Below are positions 8,381 to 17,516 of a stretch of DNA of 46,121 nucleotides, one piece after another. Position numbers and translations under genes: made by a program. Numbering within the stretch: position 1 is the first letter of the stretch; every line of letters begins with the position of its first letter. The DNA is from Ruminococcus sp. AM36-2AA (lineage in GTDB: Bacteria; Bacillota; Clostridia; Lachnospirales; Lachnospiraceae). Below the pieces are notes generated by a model. The model saw only the letters and a program-made list of their open reading frames with translations. It did no database searches and was not told where the DNA came from. The DNA lies in the NCBI RefSeq assembly GCF_003461955.1, contig NZ_QTYB01000020.1, forward strand, positions 1-46,121. The letters are read 5' to 3'.

Positions 8381-8781
8381 AATAAATCCCTCCAAAAGAG
8401 CCTTGGCTCATTATACGTAATCTGCAACTGTTTCCAGTTCCATAATTTTCAGTTCCCTTTTAACGCCACTCAGTATAACACACCACCCTCCCCTTCTGTA
8501 AACTGGAATTTTCCCTTTTTTCAATATTTCTGGTCAGACTTTATGTATATCCCAGAAAATATATTCACAATCTTTTCATATTTTCAACAAACTTTCCTAA
8601 CATCTCCTTTATAGAATAAATATTGTAAATTTTTCATTACTTACTTATGTCTGACACCTCAGACATAACCTCCTTTCTATGACAAGTTATATAGATCCGG
8701 GTGGGATACCTCTCCAATTGTCCCGTCCGGAAACGCAAAAAGAACCCGGAACAGCTGCCCGGGTTCTTTTTGTGTAATGTT
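8381..8781. other. 401-bp intergenic region
   Basis: Contains the rsmA terminator (8729-8771) and a perfect 7-bp inverted repeat at 8647-8666 (ATGTCTG/CAGACAT). The remainder is A/T-rich and should include the promoter of the DUF1002 gene. I could not pick a convincing -35/-10 pair. Confidence 0.5.
8729..8771 (-). terminator. terminator of rsmA (T-run on both strands)
   Basis: AACCCGG and CCGGGTT form the stem at 8743-8765, with CTTTTTG on both sides depending on the strand. On the minus strand it lies just past the rsmA stop codon. Confidence 0.8.
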
Positions 8782-9663
8782 TTATTTATTATTCTTTTCT
8801 TCAGAGATACAGTTGGCAAGCATTGCAAACTGCTCCAGTGTCAGCGCCTCTCCTCTGATATTCAGCGGAAGCCCGCACTTCTCGAATATATTCTCGATCT
8901 CTTCTTTTCCAAGGGAAAAATCTCCGGAATTTTTGATGCCGTTTACAAGGGTCTTTCTTCTCTGGTTAAATGACGCACGGATCAGCCTGAACATGAGGCG
9001 TTCATCCTGCACCTCAACCGGCGGTTTCTCATAACGTGTCAGTTTGATCACCGCACTTCCTACCTTCGGCCGTGGCATGAAACAGTTCGGCGGCACGTTT
9101 GCAACAATCTCCGGCTTCGCATAATACTGGACAGCCAGGGAAAGCGCGCCGTAATCCTTGGTTCCAGGTCCTACCTGCATACGGTCTGCAACCTCTTTCT
9201 GTACCATAACCGTAATGGAATCCACAGGAACATTCTTCTCAAAAAGTCCCATAATGATCGGTGTCGTAATATAATACGGCAGGTTCGCAACCACCTTTAC
9301 AGGTTTTCCGCCATTTTTTTCATCGGCAATCTTTTTGATATCTGTTTTCAGGATATCGTTGTTGATCACCGTTACATTGTCCCATTCTTTCAGAGTATCC
9401 TTAAGAATCGGGATCAGAGAACTGTCGATCTCCACAGCAGCCACTTCTCTGGCCGCTTCCGCAAGATACTGTGTCATGGTTCCGATTCCGGGACCGATCT
9501 CCAGTATGAAATCATCCTTCGTTATTCCGGAAGAATCAATGATCTTTTCCAGAACATGTTCATCGATCAGAAAATTCTGACCAAACCTTTTCTGGAAAAC
9601 AAAATGATACTTTTGAAGGACTTCAATGGTATATTTCGGGTTACCAAGATAAGGTCTGGCCAT
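8782..9663 (-). CDS. rsmA: 16S rRNA dimethyladenosine transferase
   Basis: Transfers four methyl groups from SAM to two adjacent adenosines in the 3'-terminal hairpin of 16S rRNA during 30S assembly (also called KsgA). At 293 residues it is of normal length. The SAM-binding motif I is LEIGPGIGTMT, the acidic motif II AVEIDSSLI, and the catalytic motif IV NLPYYIT, all in the right order. FGQNFL near residue 30 is the conserved N-terminal signature. GAGGT precedes the ATG. It lies 29 bases after the large TPR/P-loop gene on the same strand, so it probably belongs to the transcript that runs leftwards from dnaA or recF. Confidence 0.95.
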   Translation of the reverse strand: MARPYLGNPKYTIEVLQKYHFVFQKRFGQNFLIDEHVLEKIIDSSGITKDDFILEIGPGIGTMTQYLAEAAREVAAVEIDSSLIPILKDTLKEWDNVTVINNDILKTDIKKIADEKNGGKPVKVVANLPYYITTPIIMGLFEKNVPVDSITVMVQKEVADRMQVGPGTKDYGALSLAVQYYAKPEIVANVPPNCFMPRPKVGSAVIKLTRYEKPPVEVQDERLMFRLIRASFNQRRKTLVNGIKNSGDFSLGKEEIENIFEKCGLPLNIRGEALTLEQFAMLANCISEEKNNK

Positions 9664-9692
9664 ATTTTTTACCTCTGCTTTTCTGTTTATTT

Positions 9693-12632
9693 TCAGCTGA
9701 AATCCTTTTCAAGAAGTACGGTGAATCCATCACGGTCCACACGCTTCTTGGAGCGTTTGAATAATCCGCCCTGTGCTTTTGCCATGGCATTATCCAGCAT
9801 GGTCTTCACAGTTCCGATGCACACCGGCTGATCTTCCTTCTGGTTGATTCCGATCAGATTATACAATGCAAGCATGCCCATCTGATCAATGCGGAATCCA
9901 TTTTCCATGGTATAAACCTTGGCAAAATTAACAAGTTCATCATTTGTAAATACAGGAATATTGATCATGGATGTAAATTTCTTCGCAAGTTTCGGATATC
10001 TTGCGATCAGCTTACGCATGCCGATCTTTTCATCCTCAAGGATCACGATCATACTCTTTGTATTTCCATTCATTACTTCATCAAGCTCATCTGCTGTTTC
10101 CTGGGAAAGCTGGTTTGCGTTCTCAATAACGAGGAAACCTCCTGCAAGCTTGGATGCAATCTCTGCAATATTTTTTCCGTTAAGGTCTTCCGCAAATATG
10201 TAGGCAACCTTGGATGCCTCAATATTCAGCTCTCTGCAGATTGCCGGGATAAGGCTTGAGATCAGTCTTGTCTTTCCTGTTTCTCTGCCGCCCATAACGA
10301 TCACATTTCCAGTCTGGGAAGTTTTGTCAGCCGCACCTTTCTGTACATCGCAGAGTACATCCACCAGCTGCTCTTTCATTCCCGGAACTGCTACAAAATA
10401 TGTGAACAGCTGCTTCTCTTCATCTGTAAGCTGTCTCTTTCTGGAAATAATAGTGTTCGGATCGATCTCCGGCTGCATATCCTCGATAAAGCGCTCCAGC
10501 TGTTCTTCCTCGCTGAGTTCTTCTTCCTCATCGTCTTCTTCCATATCTTCTGTAAGACTTGAGATAAAATCATCCTCTTCATCGTCTTCCGGCTCATCTT
10601 TGAATCCGAAATCATCGTCACTGAATTCTTCTTCCTCATCAAGAGGTGTCTCATCTTCGACAGGTATCACAACATCGTCTGTCAGTTTATCCGCTCTGCG
10701 ATCGTCACTTTCATCCTCAAGAGAAAAGTCTTCATCCTCAAGGGAAAGATCCTCCGGCATTTCCTTAAGTTGTTCCTCTTCTTCCAGATCATCAAAACCG
10801 TCGAATTCGTCCTTGGTATCAGGCTTCTGCACGCCTGTGGGACCATTCAGGAATTCTGCTTCCGCAGCCTGCATATCTTCTTCTGTAACCGGCTCTTCAT
10901 CTTCATCCAGAACCAGATCCGGAATTCTCCTGTGCGCCGACTCACTTACATCTTCTGCCTGCTGTGCGGAAATCTGTGCCATGATATCCTCAATATCCGC
11001 TGCATCCGGCTCCTCCGGAACAAATTCATCTGCCGCGATATCCAGATCTTCTTCGTCTTCTGTTTCCTCGGTTACTTCTGACTGCTGTACATCCGGAGAT
11101 TTCTCTTCCTCCGGAATATTGATTCCCTGCTCGCTTGCAGCTGCAAGAATGGTATCTTCCAGATTGAATTCCTGCTCTTTCTCAGGTTCCTCGTCTGCTT
11201 TTTTATCCTTGGCAACTTCCGCCGCGATCTCATCAATGCTTCCAAAAATTCCGGATGCGTCCGGAATACCGGCAGCGCTGCTTGCATTTTCCGGATCTAC
11301 ATTGATCATAGACTTCGGGATCTTAAGCTCCGGCATACGGATCGTTGCTGAAAAATCAGGCTTGCCGTCTTCATTAAGGGGAACTCCTGAAGTTTCCTTC
11401 GGTTCCTCCACAGAATCTTCCTCAACGATCTCAGAAACACTTTCAACTAATTCCTTTTCCGTCGCCTTCTCTGCTTCCGCCTCTTCCGCTTCCTGATAAG
11501 CTTCTTCCTCTTCGTCCTGCGGTTCCTGTGTCCGGGCATTTAACTGTACGGTTCCGGCAGACAGATTATCAATACCGGATGCCAGAAGTTCCTCACCATC
11601 TCCAGCCTCAGCAGTTTCTGCCGCCTCTTCTTCAGAAGCGTCTTCTTCGGACTTTTCTTCTGTGGCAGCAGTCTCAGCTTCCGGAGTTTCCTCCTCACCA
11701 GACTCCTGATCTGCAGAATCCTTGGCAGCTTCAACAGCTTCTGTCTCAGAAGTTTCTTCTGTGTCATCCTGCTGTTCTTCTTCCACGTCCTCAGTTTCTT
11801 CCGCAGCCTTCTTATGACCACCGAAGATATCACGGATTCCCTTGGAAATCTTCTCCTGGAAAGTCTCTGCACTGTTCAGATCACGCTCGTCATCTACCTG
11901 GATCGTATCTGTAACCGGTCTGGACTCCTCATATTCAGTTTCTGTAACAGCTTCTGTTTCCTTGCTCTCCCTGATCTCCTGAGCCTTTTCCGGCGGAATC
12001 AGTTTCGGGATAAAACGCTGTTCGTATTTCTCTTTTTCTTCTCCTGTGAGAACTCCCATACGCTGTTTCAGGTCAAGGGCTTTCATCACATAAGTTCCGT
12101 CATTGAACCAGAGAATCATCTCATTGCAGAGATCCAGGCACTTCTGCTTGTCTCCTGCCTTATAGTAGAGTTTAGCCAGTTCATAGGACCAGCGCTCTGT
12201 AAACTCTTTCTCCTTATATTCCTCAAGGATACGGATCTGTTCATTCAGAGATGCATTCTTCGCTCTGGCAATTTTATATCGCAGTATATACTGGCTGTTA
12301 TCACTACCTGCCACCTCTCTGTACTCGTCAAAGAATTCTGTGGCTTCACTGATCTGTCCCATTTTCAGGGAAACTTCGATCAGACGGTAAAGTATGTTCT
12401 TGCCGATCGTCGCTCTGTGATAAGCAAGAAGAAAAATTTCCTTGCTCTCTTCATAGCGCTTGTTAGCTGCGTAGATCTCGCCCACAACACAAAGCGTACG
12501 GACATTCTTTACGCGACGCCAGTCAATGCTGTCTACGATCTGCATGGCGCCTTTGTAATCCTGGGCTTCAACCAGCTTGTTGATCTGTCCCAATTTGACG
12601 CGAAACTCCTCTTTATCCAAAATATTCACCAA
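9693..12632 (-). CDS. large TPR - acidic linker - P-loop (AAA-like) protein, function unknown
   Basis: A 979-residue cytoplasmic protein in three parts. Residues ~1-210 are TPR-like helical repeats, for example YKGAMQIVDSIDW and RYEESKEIFLLAYHRA. Residues ~215-730 are a very acidic Glu/Asp-rich low-complexity linker. Residues ~750-979 are an ATPase-like domain with Walker A GGRETGKT, a Walker B-like GGFLVIENA and a short basic tail. Motor-type AAA proteins such as the CbxX/SpoVK group are the nearest recognisable class, but I cannot assign a function. The frame begins at a TTG (12632) with a GTG one codon later; GGAAAG is immediately upstream, so the exact start is uncertain. It is 43 bases from recF, implying co-transcription with the origin operon. 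Confidence 0.8.
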   Translation of the reverse strand: MVNILDKEEFRVKLGQINKLVEAQDYKGAMQIVDSIDWRRVKNVRTLCVVGEIYAANKRYEESKEIFLLAYHRATIGKNILYRLIEVSLKMGQISEATEFFDEYREVAGSDNSQYILRYKIARAKNASLNEQIRILEEYKEKEFTERWSYELAKLYYKAGDKQKCLDLCNEMILWFNDGTYVMKALDLKQRMGVLTGEEKEKYEQRFIPKLIPPEKAQEIRESKETEAVTETEYEESRPVTDTIQVDDERDLNSAETFQEKISKGIRDIFGGHKKAAEETEDVEEEQQDDTEETSETEAVEAAKDSADQESGEEETPEAETAATEEKSEEDASEEEAAETAEAGDGEELLASGIDNLSAGTVQLNARTQEPQDEEEEAYQEAEEAEAEKATEKELVESVSEIVEEDSVEEPKETSGVPLNEDGKPDFSATIRMPELKIPKSMINVDPENASSAAGIPDASGIFGSIDEIAAEVAKDKKADEEPEKEQEFNLEDTILAAASEQGINIPEEEKSPDVQQSEVTEETEDEEDLDIAADEFVPEEPDAADIEDIMAQISAQQAEDVSESAHRRIPDLVLDEDEEPVTEEDMQAAEAEFLNGPTGVQKPDTKDEFDGFDDLEEEEQLKEMPEDLSLEDEDFSLEDESDDRRADKLTDDVVIPVEDETPLDEEEEFSDDDFGFKDEPEDDEEDDFISSLTEDMEEDDEEEELSEEEQLERFIEDMQPEIDPNTIISRKRQLTDEEKQLFTYFVAVPGMKEQLVDVLCDVQKGAADKTSQTGNVIVMGGRETGKTRLISSLIPAICRELNIEASKVAYIFAEDLNGKNIAEIASKLAGGFLVIENANQLSQETADELDEVMNGNTKSMIVILEDEKIGMRKLIARYPKLAKKFTSMINIPVFTNDELVNFAKVYTMENGFRIDQMGMLALYNLIGINQKEDQPVCIGTVKTMLDNAMAKAQGGLFKRSKKRVDRDGFTVLLEKDFS

Positions 12633-12675
12633 CTTTCCATAATCAGAATCAGTTTACCATATGCATACGGGCTTG

Positions 12676-13767
12676 TCAAAACCCTTTAGGCATATAAACA
12701 TGCCCCTTTATCACCTGAAAAACCCTGTTTATCTCAAACTGATGACTGACAAAATCATCCAGTCCTGTACAGGTGATCAAAGTCTGAATATCATGTATAC
12801 TTTCCAGAAGATAAGTCTGCCGGTTACTGTCCAGTTCCGAAAGTACATCATCCAGAAGAAGCACCGGAGTATCCTTGATCTTCTTTTTTACAAGATAGAT
12901 CTCAGAAAGTTTCAGAGAAAGAGCTGCTGTCCTCTGCTGCCCCTGGGAACCGTATTTCCGGATATCGATCCCGTTTACCTTTACACAGAAATCATCTCTG
13001 TGCGGTCCCACAGATGTCAGCTTCATCCGAAGATCCCTGTCCCGGTTCTGCGCCAGTTTCTGTTCAAACTCTGCTGCAGTTACACTTGGTTCATACAGGA
13101 TCTCCAGTTCTTCCAGCCCACCGGTCAGACCTTTATGGAGGCCTTTTGCAAGTTCATTCAGTTCTTCCACAAACTCTTCTCTTTTTTCAATGATCTTTTT
13201 TCCGTAATCTGCCATCTGCATATCCCAGATATCCAACGTACTTTTTAATCCCGGGTTCATATAACAGTCTTTGAGAAGACGGTTTCTCTGGTTCACAATG
13301 TGATTATAGCTTGCCAGCTCCGTGATATAAACTCCATCCAGCTGACAAAGCTCTGAATCCAGAAAACGTCTTCTCTCGCCCGGTCCATTCTTGATAATAT
13401 TAAGATCCTCCGGAGAAAAAAACACAAGATTTACCACACCGAGCAGCTCTCTTGCCTTGCGGATCGGCAGCCCGTTAATGGCAACTCCTTTTGCTTTGTT
13501 TTTCCGGAGGTGCATGTCTATTTTGTATGAAAGATCGCCCTTTTTTACCATCATTCGGATATGGGATTCCTCATTCTCGAAGCGGATCATTTCCCGGTCC
13601 TTGCTTCCTTTGTGGGATTTACTGGTTCCGGCCAGATAAACCGCCTCCAGAATATTGGTTTTTCCCTGGGCGTTGTCACCGTAGAGAATATTGGTTCCCT
13701 GATCAAAATTCATCTCCAGCAACTCATAATTCCTGAAATTATTCAATCTGATGGATTCAATGTACAT
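12676..13767 (-). CDS. recF: DNA replication/repair protein RecF
   Basis: An SMC-like ATPase that binds gapped DNA and, with RecO and RecR, loads RecA at stalled forks. At 363 residues it is of typical length. It has Walker A GDNAQGKTN near residue 30, the ABC signature GSQGQQRTAALSL and Walker B LLLDDVLSELD. I use the ATG at 13767, where the protein begins MYIESIRLNNFRNY like its relatives. A TTG four codons earlier is possible. The start lies four bases past the yaaA stop codon, so translational coupling is likely. Unusually, no gyrB follows. Confidence 0.95.
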   Translation of the reverse strand: MYIESIRLNNFRNYELLEMNFDQGTNILYGDNAQGKTNILEAVYLAGTSKSHKGSKDREMIRFENEESHIRMMVKKGDLSYKIDMHLRKNKAKGVAINGLPIRKARELLGVVNLVFFSPEDLNIIKNGPGERRRFLDSELCQLDGVYITELASYNHIVNQRNRLLKDCYMNPGLKSTLDIWDMQMADYGKKIIEKREEFVEELNELAKGLHKGLTGGLEELEILYEPSVTAAEFEQKLAQNRDRDLRMKLTSVGPHRDDFCVKVNGIDIRKYGSQGQQRTAALSLKLSEIYLVKKKIKDTPVLLLDDVLSELDSNRQTYLLESIHDIQTLITCTGLDDFVSHQFEINRVFQVIKGHVYMPKGF

Positions 13768-13771
13768 TCCT

Positions 13772-13978
13772 TCACCCAATTACATAAATATCTTTTCCAT
13801 CGTAGGAAATCGTATCTCCCGGATGGATCTTACGGCCACGGCGGTTCTCAACCTCACCGTTTACCAGAACAAGTCCGTCATTGATCGCATATTTTGCCTC
13901 AACGCCGTCCTCCACAACTCCTGCCAGCTTCAGAGCTTGGCCAAGTTTGATAAATTCGTCTTTAATTCTGATCTCCAA
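13772..13978 (-). CDS. yaaA: S4-domain RNA-binding protein YaaA
   Basis: A 68-residue protein made up almost wholly of an S4 RNA-binding fold: FIKLGQALKLAGVVEDG, then INDGLVLVNGEVENRRGRKI. It is the small S4 protein normally found between dnaN and recF in Firmicutes, which supports the call. Its molecular role is not firmly established; ribosome association has been suggested for homologues. The start is a TTG at 13978 with GAGGG upstream. It ends in a TGA four bases before the recF ATG. Confidence 0.9.
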   Translation of the reverse strand: MEIRIKDEFIKLGQALKLAGVVEDGVEAKYAINDGLVLVNGEVENRRGRKIHPGDTISYDGKDIYVIG

Positions 13979-14044
13979 TTTTTTTCCCTCTTAAATTTTC
14001 TTTCCTGGATTTGGTTAACACTTTCCAATATATTGCTCAGTGGT

Positions 14045-14100
14045 GGTAATTAAATACCCCCATTCCCGGCGTTTTCCAAAAGGTGGTATTTTAAATTACC
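14045..14100. repeat. pair of related AT-rich palindromes 40 bp apart
   Basis: GGTAATTAAATACC (14045-14058) and GGTATTTTAAATTACC (14085-14100) are near-palindromes sharing GTGGTA and TACC ends, on the same helical face at about four turns. They lie in the 271-bp gap between dnaN and yaaA and could bind a dimeric regulator or stabilise the transcript. No known operator is matched. Confidence 0.55.
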
Positions 14101-14249
14101 TCCTTCTGGCAGTTTCCGGAGTTTATCCTTTAGTTATCTTATTTTTGTAATGTGCGCGACCAGCGGACACACGCCGCCGGCCACATGGTTTTTCAGCATA
14201 TGGAGAAAAATCTCCTGCTGTCTTTTTGTCCATTATATTGTACAAACTA

Positions 14250-15365
14250 TTATCTTGCCTGATTCTGGTTGATATTTACCGGAAGAATCAGATACGTGTA
14301 ATTTTCTTCATCATCACGGATAAAGCAGGGAGCTTTCGGGTTCACAAGATAAATTGTTACCGTTTCATCATCAATAACACGAAGGGCATCGATCAGGAAT
14401 TTCGGGTTAAAACCGATCATAATATCTTTACCCTCTTTTTCAATATCGATCTCTTCATTCATGGAACCCATTGCAGAATCGATCCGAAGTTCCATATCAT
14501 CATCTGTGATATTAATGATAATTGGTTTCTTGTCAACTTCACGAACCAGCAGCGTTGCACGGTCGATACAATCCAGGAATTCTTTTTTGTTGATTTTGAG
14601 TTTCGTCTCGTAATCACTGGAAAGCATCTGATCAATTCTGAAATATTCTCCTTCAATCAGTCGAGAAACTACCATAGTCTGGTCAAATTCAAACAAAATA
14701 TGGTTTTTTGTGAAGTAAATACTTACCTGATCGTCAACTTCACCGGAAAGAATCTTGCTTACCTCACTTAAAGTTTTTCCCGGAACTACCACCTTACGGT
14801 CAGAATATTCTCTCTTAAGGGGCATTTTTCGGATCGCAATTCGATGTCCATCCAGAGAAACTACCTTCAGACAGTTATTTTTAATCTCAAAAAGTTCACC
14901 TGTCATCAGTTTATTATTCTCATTAACAGCGATAGAAAAAATGGTTTGTCTGATCATTTCTTTCAGCGTGTACTGAGAAATTGTCAGCGGTTCATCTTTT
15001 TCGATCATTGGTAAATATGCAAAATCTTCTCCGGATTTGCCAGGAATATTGAATTTTGCTTTTTCACAGGTAATCGTTGCTGTATATTTTTCGTCTGTTT
15101 TGATGGTAATGTCGTTATCAGGAAGTCGTCGGATGATTTCATAGAATATTTTTGCATCAAGAGCAACCCTTCCTTTTTCTTCAATAGTACCTTCAACAAT
15201 TGTTTCAATTCCCAGTTCCATATCGTTGGTGGTAAATTTGATCTGGTTTGTTGTTGCATCCATGAGGATACATTCCAGTATTGGCATGGTGGTTTTTGAT
15301 GGAACTGCTTTGAGTGCGATACTTACACTTTTTAACAGACTTGATTTGGAGCAGATAATTTTCAT
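14250..15365 (-). CDS. dnaN: DNA polymerase III beta subunit (sliding clamp)
   Basis: The ring-shaped processivity clamp that tethers the replicative polymerase to DNA. At 371 residues it has the standard three-domain length. It begins MKIICSKSSLLKSVSIALKAV and ends with the family-typical AP-F-R-DDEENYTYLILPVNI block. GGGAG lies about 11 bases before the ATG, and a consensus DnaA box (TTATACACA) falls between them, so DnaA could influence its expression. It is separated from dnaA by 277 bp of origin-type sequence. Confidence 0.97.
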   Translation of the reverse strand: MKIICSKSSLLKSVSIALKAVPSKTTMPILECILMDATTNQIKFTTNDMELGIETIVEGTIEEKGRVALDAKIFYEIIRRLPDNDITIKTDEKYTATITCEKAKFNIPGKSGEDFAYLPMIEKDEPLTISQYTLKEMIRQTIFSIAVNENNKLMTGELFEIKNNCLKVVSLDGHRIAIRKMPLKREYSDRKVVVPGKTLSEVSKILSGEVDDQVSIYFTKNHILFEFDQTMVVSRLIEGEYFRIDQMLSSDYETKLKINKKEFLDCIDRATLLVREVDKKPIIINITDDDMELRIDSAMGSMNEEIDIEKEGKDIMIGFNPKFLIDALRVIDDETVTIYLVNPKAPCFIRDDEENYTYLILPVNINQNQAR

Positions 15366-15642
15366 AATGTGTATAACTCCCTTTCTGGATAAATTGTGGT
15401 TTTTATAAATATATTTATAGAAAAAATCCGCCGTAACCGCCGTAGGGGGCCAGATTTTGTGAAAAACTCCCGCGAGGCCGGTGTTTTCAGGGTTTTTCGG
15501 GTGGGATAACTTTGTGTAAAAGTGGTAGTTTTGGATGTGAATAACCCGGGGATAAAATTACCGCCGTTTTTTCGCAAAAAAGTTGTACACATCTCTCCAC
15601 ATACAATCAACACGTTATACACCAGTAATGTGGAAAACTTCC
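15366..15642. other. dnaA-dnaN intergenic region, second origin-like segment
   Basis: Contains two matches to the DnaA-box pattern TTATNCACA, at 15368-15376 and 15536-15544 (both minus strand). It also holds a one-mismatch site, TTATACACC, at 15615-15623, and TGTGGATTA at 15650-15658 just inside the end of dnaA. Firmicute origins are often split on both sides of dnaA, with unwinding on the dnaN side, so this is a plausible unwinding segment. I did not find a convincing DnaA-trio. Confidence 0.6.
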
Positions 15643-17013
15643 CTAACCTTGTGGATTAATCTTCTTTTTCAATATATCAATGGTATTTTTTAAGTTATCG
15701 TCGGTCTGCAATTCGTTTTCAATCTTCTCGATACCGTGCATAACAGTAGTATGGTCACGGTTTCCAAGAGCTTTTCCGATATTTTTCAAAGGTGTGGAGA
15801 TGATTTCGCGGCAGAGATACATAGAAACCTGGCGTGGCATGACGATTTTTGAGTTTCGTTTGTTTCCGCTTAGGTCCGCAGGTGTTACTCCATAATGTTC
15901 GGCAACAACGGAGATGATGTATTCTGGTGTGATCACCTTTTTTTCATCCGGAGAAATAATATCTTTCAGTGCCTGTTCTGCAAGTTCAAGTGTAACTTCT
16001 TTTTTCTCAAGCTTGGCTCCGGCCATGACCTTGTTGAAAGCACCTTCCAGCTCACGGATGTTGGATTTAATATTGGTAGCGATGTATTTGATAACATCTT
16101 CACTGATGCTGTAACCGTTCATTTCTTCATTTTTATGAAGGATCGCCATTCGAGTTTCATAATCTGGCAGCGTAATATCTGCGATCAGACCCCATTCGAA
16201 CCGGGAACGGAAACGTTCTTCCAGGATTTCCATATCTTTCGGAGGTTTATCGGAAGATATGATGATCTGTTTTTTGGCACTGTGGAGACTGTTAAATGTA
16301 TGGAAAAATTCTTCCTGTGTGGATTCTTTTCCTATAATAAACTGAATATCATCGACGAGAAGAACGTCAATATTCCTGTATTTTTCACGGAATTTGCTCA
16401 TTGCCGTATTATTTCCGTTTCGGATGGTTTCGATCAGTTCATTTGTGAATTCCTCACTGGTTACATAGAGAACCCGGCTGTTTTTGTCGTGTTCCAGTAT
16501 AAAATGAGCGATGGAATGCATAAGATGCGTTTTTCCGAGACCGGCTCCGCCGTAAATAAACAGAGGATTATAGGTATCTCCTGGTGATTCGGCAACTGCG
16601 AGTGCTGCTGCCTGGGCGAATTTGTTGTTGCTTCCTACTACGAAAGTATCGAAAGTATATTTTGGGTTTAAATGAGCTTCTTCGTAACGTGTATCATGAT
16701 TCTGTTTATCATAGGAAGGTTTTTTTTCTTCTTCTTTTTCGAGGAGATCTTTTTTCAGAACAAATCGCACTTCACATTCTTCCATGCCTGTCAGTACACA
16801 GATTGTAACCTGAAGAGGTATTTTGTAGCGTTTACTGATGTAATTGACACCAATTGCCGCCTGTTCTGAAGGAACTGCCACTGTTATCAGACTTCCGTCA
16901 ACCTCATAAACTTCCAGTGGCTTAAGCCAGGTATTAAAAGGGACATCATTCACCTCATATTCAGATTTGACAGTTTGCAGGATCTCCTCCCATTTTTCAA
17001 TAACAGCGTTCAT
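15643..17013 (-). CDS. dnaA: chromosomal replication initiator DnaA
   Basis: An ATP-dependent initiator that binds DnaA boxes and opens the origin. At 456 residues it has all four domains: an N-terminal helicase-loading domain (residues ~1-80), a short linker, the AAA+ core with Walker A GGAGLGKTH and Walker B LLVDDIQF, and the DNA-binding domain with the signature GNRDHTTVMHG near the C-terminus. GGGAGG lies five bases before the ATG. It is the first gene of the leftward operon, and strong DnaA boxes upstream suggest autoregulation. Confidence 0.98.
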   Translation of the reverse strand: MNAVIEKWEEILQTVKSEYEVNDVPFNTWLKPLEVYEVDGSLITVAVPSEQAAIGVNYISKRYKIPLQVTICVLTGMEECEVRFVLKKDLLEKEEEKKPSYDKQNHDTRYEEAHLNPKYTFDTFVVGSNNKFAQAAALAVAESPGDTYNPLFIYGGAGLGKTHLMHSIAHFILEHDKNSRVLYVTSEEFTNELIETIRNGNNTAMSKFREKYRNIDVLLVDDIQFIIGKESTQEEFFHTFNSLHSAKKQIIISSDKPPKDMEILEERFRSRFEWGLIADITLPDYETRMAILHKNEEMNGYSISEDVIKYIATNIKSNIRELEGAFNKVMAGAKLEKKEVTLELAEQALKDIISPDEKKVITPEYIISVVAEHYGVTPADLSGNKRNSKIVMPRQVSMYLCREIISTPLKNIGKALGNRDHTTVMHGIEKIENELQTDDNLKNTIDILKKKINPQG

Positions 17014-17347
17014 TTTTTCCTCCCATGAGTAATATAATAACCCCAGTTTGCGACTGGAGACAGATATCCTTTTATATATTACAATGAAAATGGGGTTTTA
17101 GCAATGGAAAACGTTGAGATTTTGGGGAAAACAATGTGGATAATTTGGGGAAATTACTGTGGATTAGGGTGGAAAATAGTGTATAACTGGGAAATCGGTT
17201 TCCATAAGTTAACGAGGTGTGGAAAATACGGAGAATTTATGTGTATAAAATTGTCCACTGTCAAAATACCGCAAATAAAGGGATTTTTTGAAGATGCTAT
17301 AAAAAATCATCCTGAAAAAGTGGATAGTTTTACTGGTAATCCACTAG

Positions 17348-17379
17348 TTATCCACAAGTTATCCACATTTTGTGGATAA
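17348..17379. promoter_or_regulatory. triplet of perfect DnaA boxes
   Basis: Two direct TTATCCACA boxes are spaced 11 bp start to start, and an inverted third begins three bases after the second ends. This is the densest high-affinity DnaA cluster in the window. Confidence 0.9.
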
Positions 17380-17450
17380 TGTTACGTAAACCATAAGCGT
17401 AATCCACATAATGATAAAAAATAAAAACCACGAAGCAGGCGGTATTTTTC

Positions 17451-17477
17451 AAACCCCTGATTTTATCGGGTTTTTTG
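17451..17477 (+). terminator. terminator-like hairpin at the right edge of oriC
   Basis: AAACCC and GGGTTT flank an ~11-base loop and run into six T residues. No plus-strand gene lies upstream, so it may shield the promoter of rpmH from origin transcription, or the origin from read-in. Confidence 0.5.
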
Positions 17478-17487
17478 CAATTTTCCC

Positions 17488-17516
17488 TTGACGAAAAGGA
17501 GGTTTATTTATATAAT
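17488..17516 (+). promoter_or_regulatory. strong sigma-A promoter of rpmH-rnpA
   Basis: TTGACG (17488-17493) and TATAAT (17511-17516) are separated by exactly 17 bp, about 70 bp before the rpmH start. This is one of the best promoters in the window and fits a ribosomal-protein operon. Confidence 0.85.

Noticed and set aside
10210..11496. 428-codon Ser-rich plus-strand frame
   Set aside because: It is the exact antisense of the Glu/Asp-rich linker of the 979-residue protein, where GAA/GAT runs read as TTC/TCT on the other strand.
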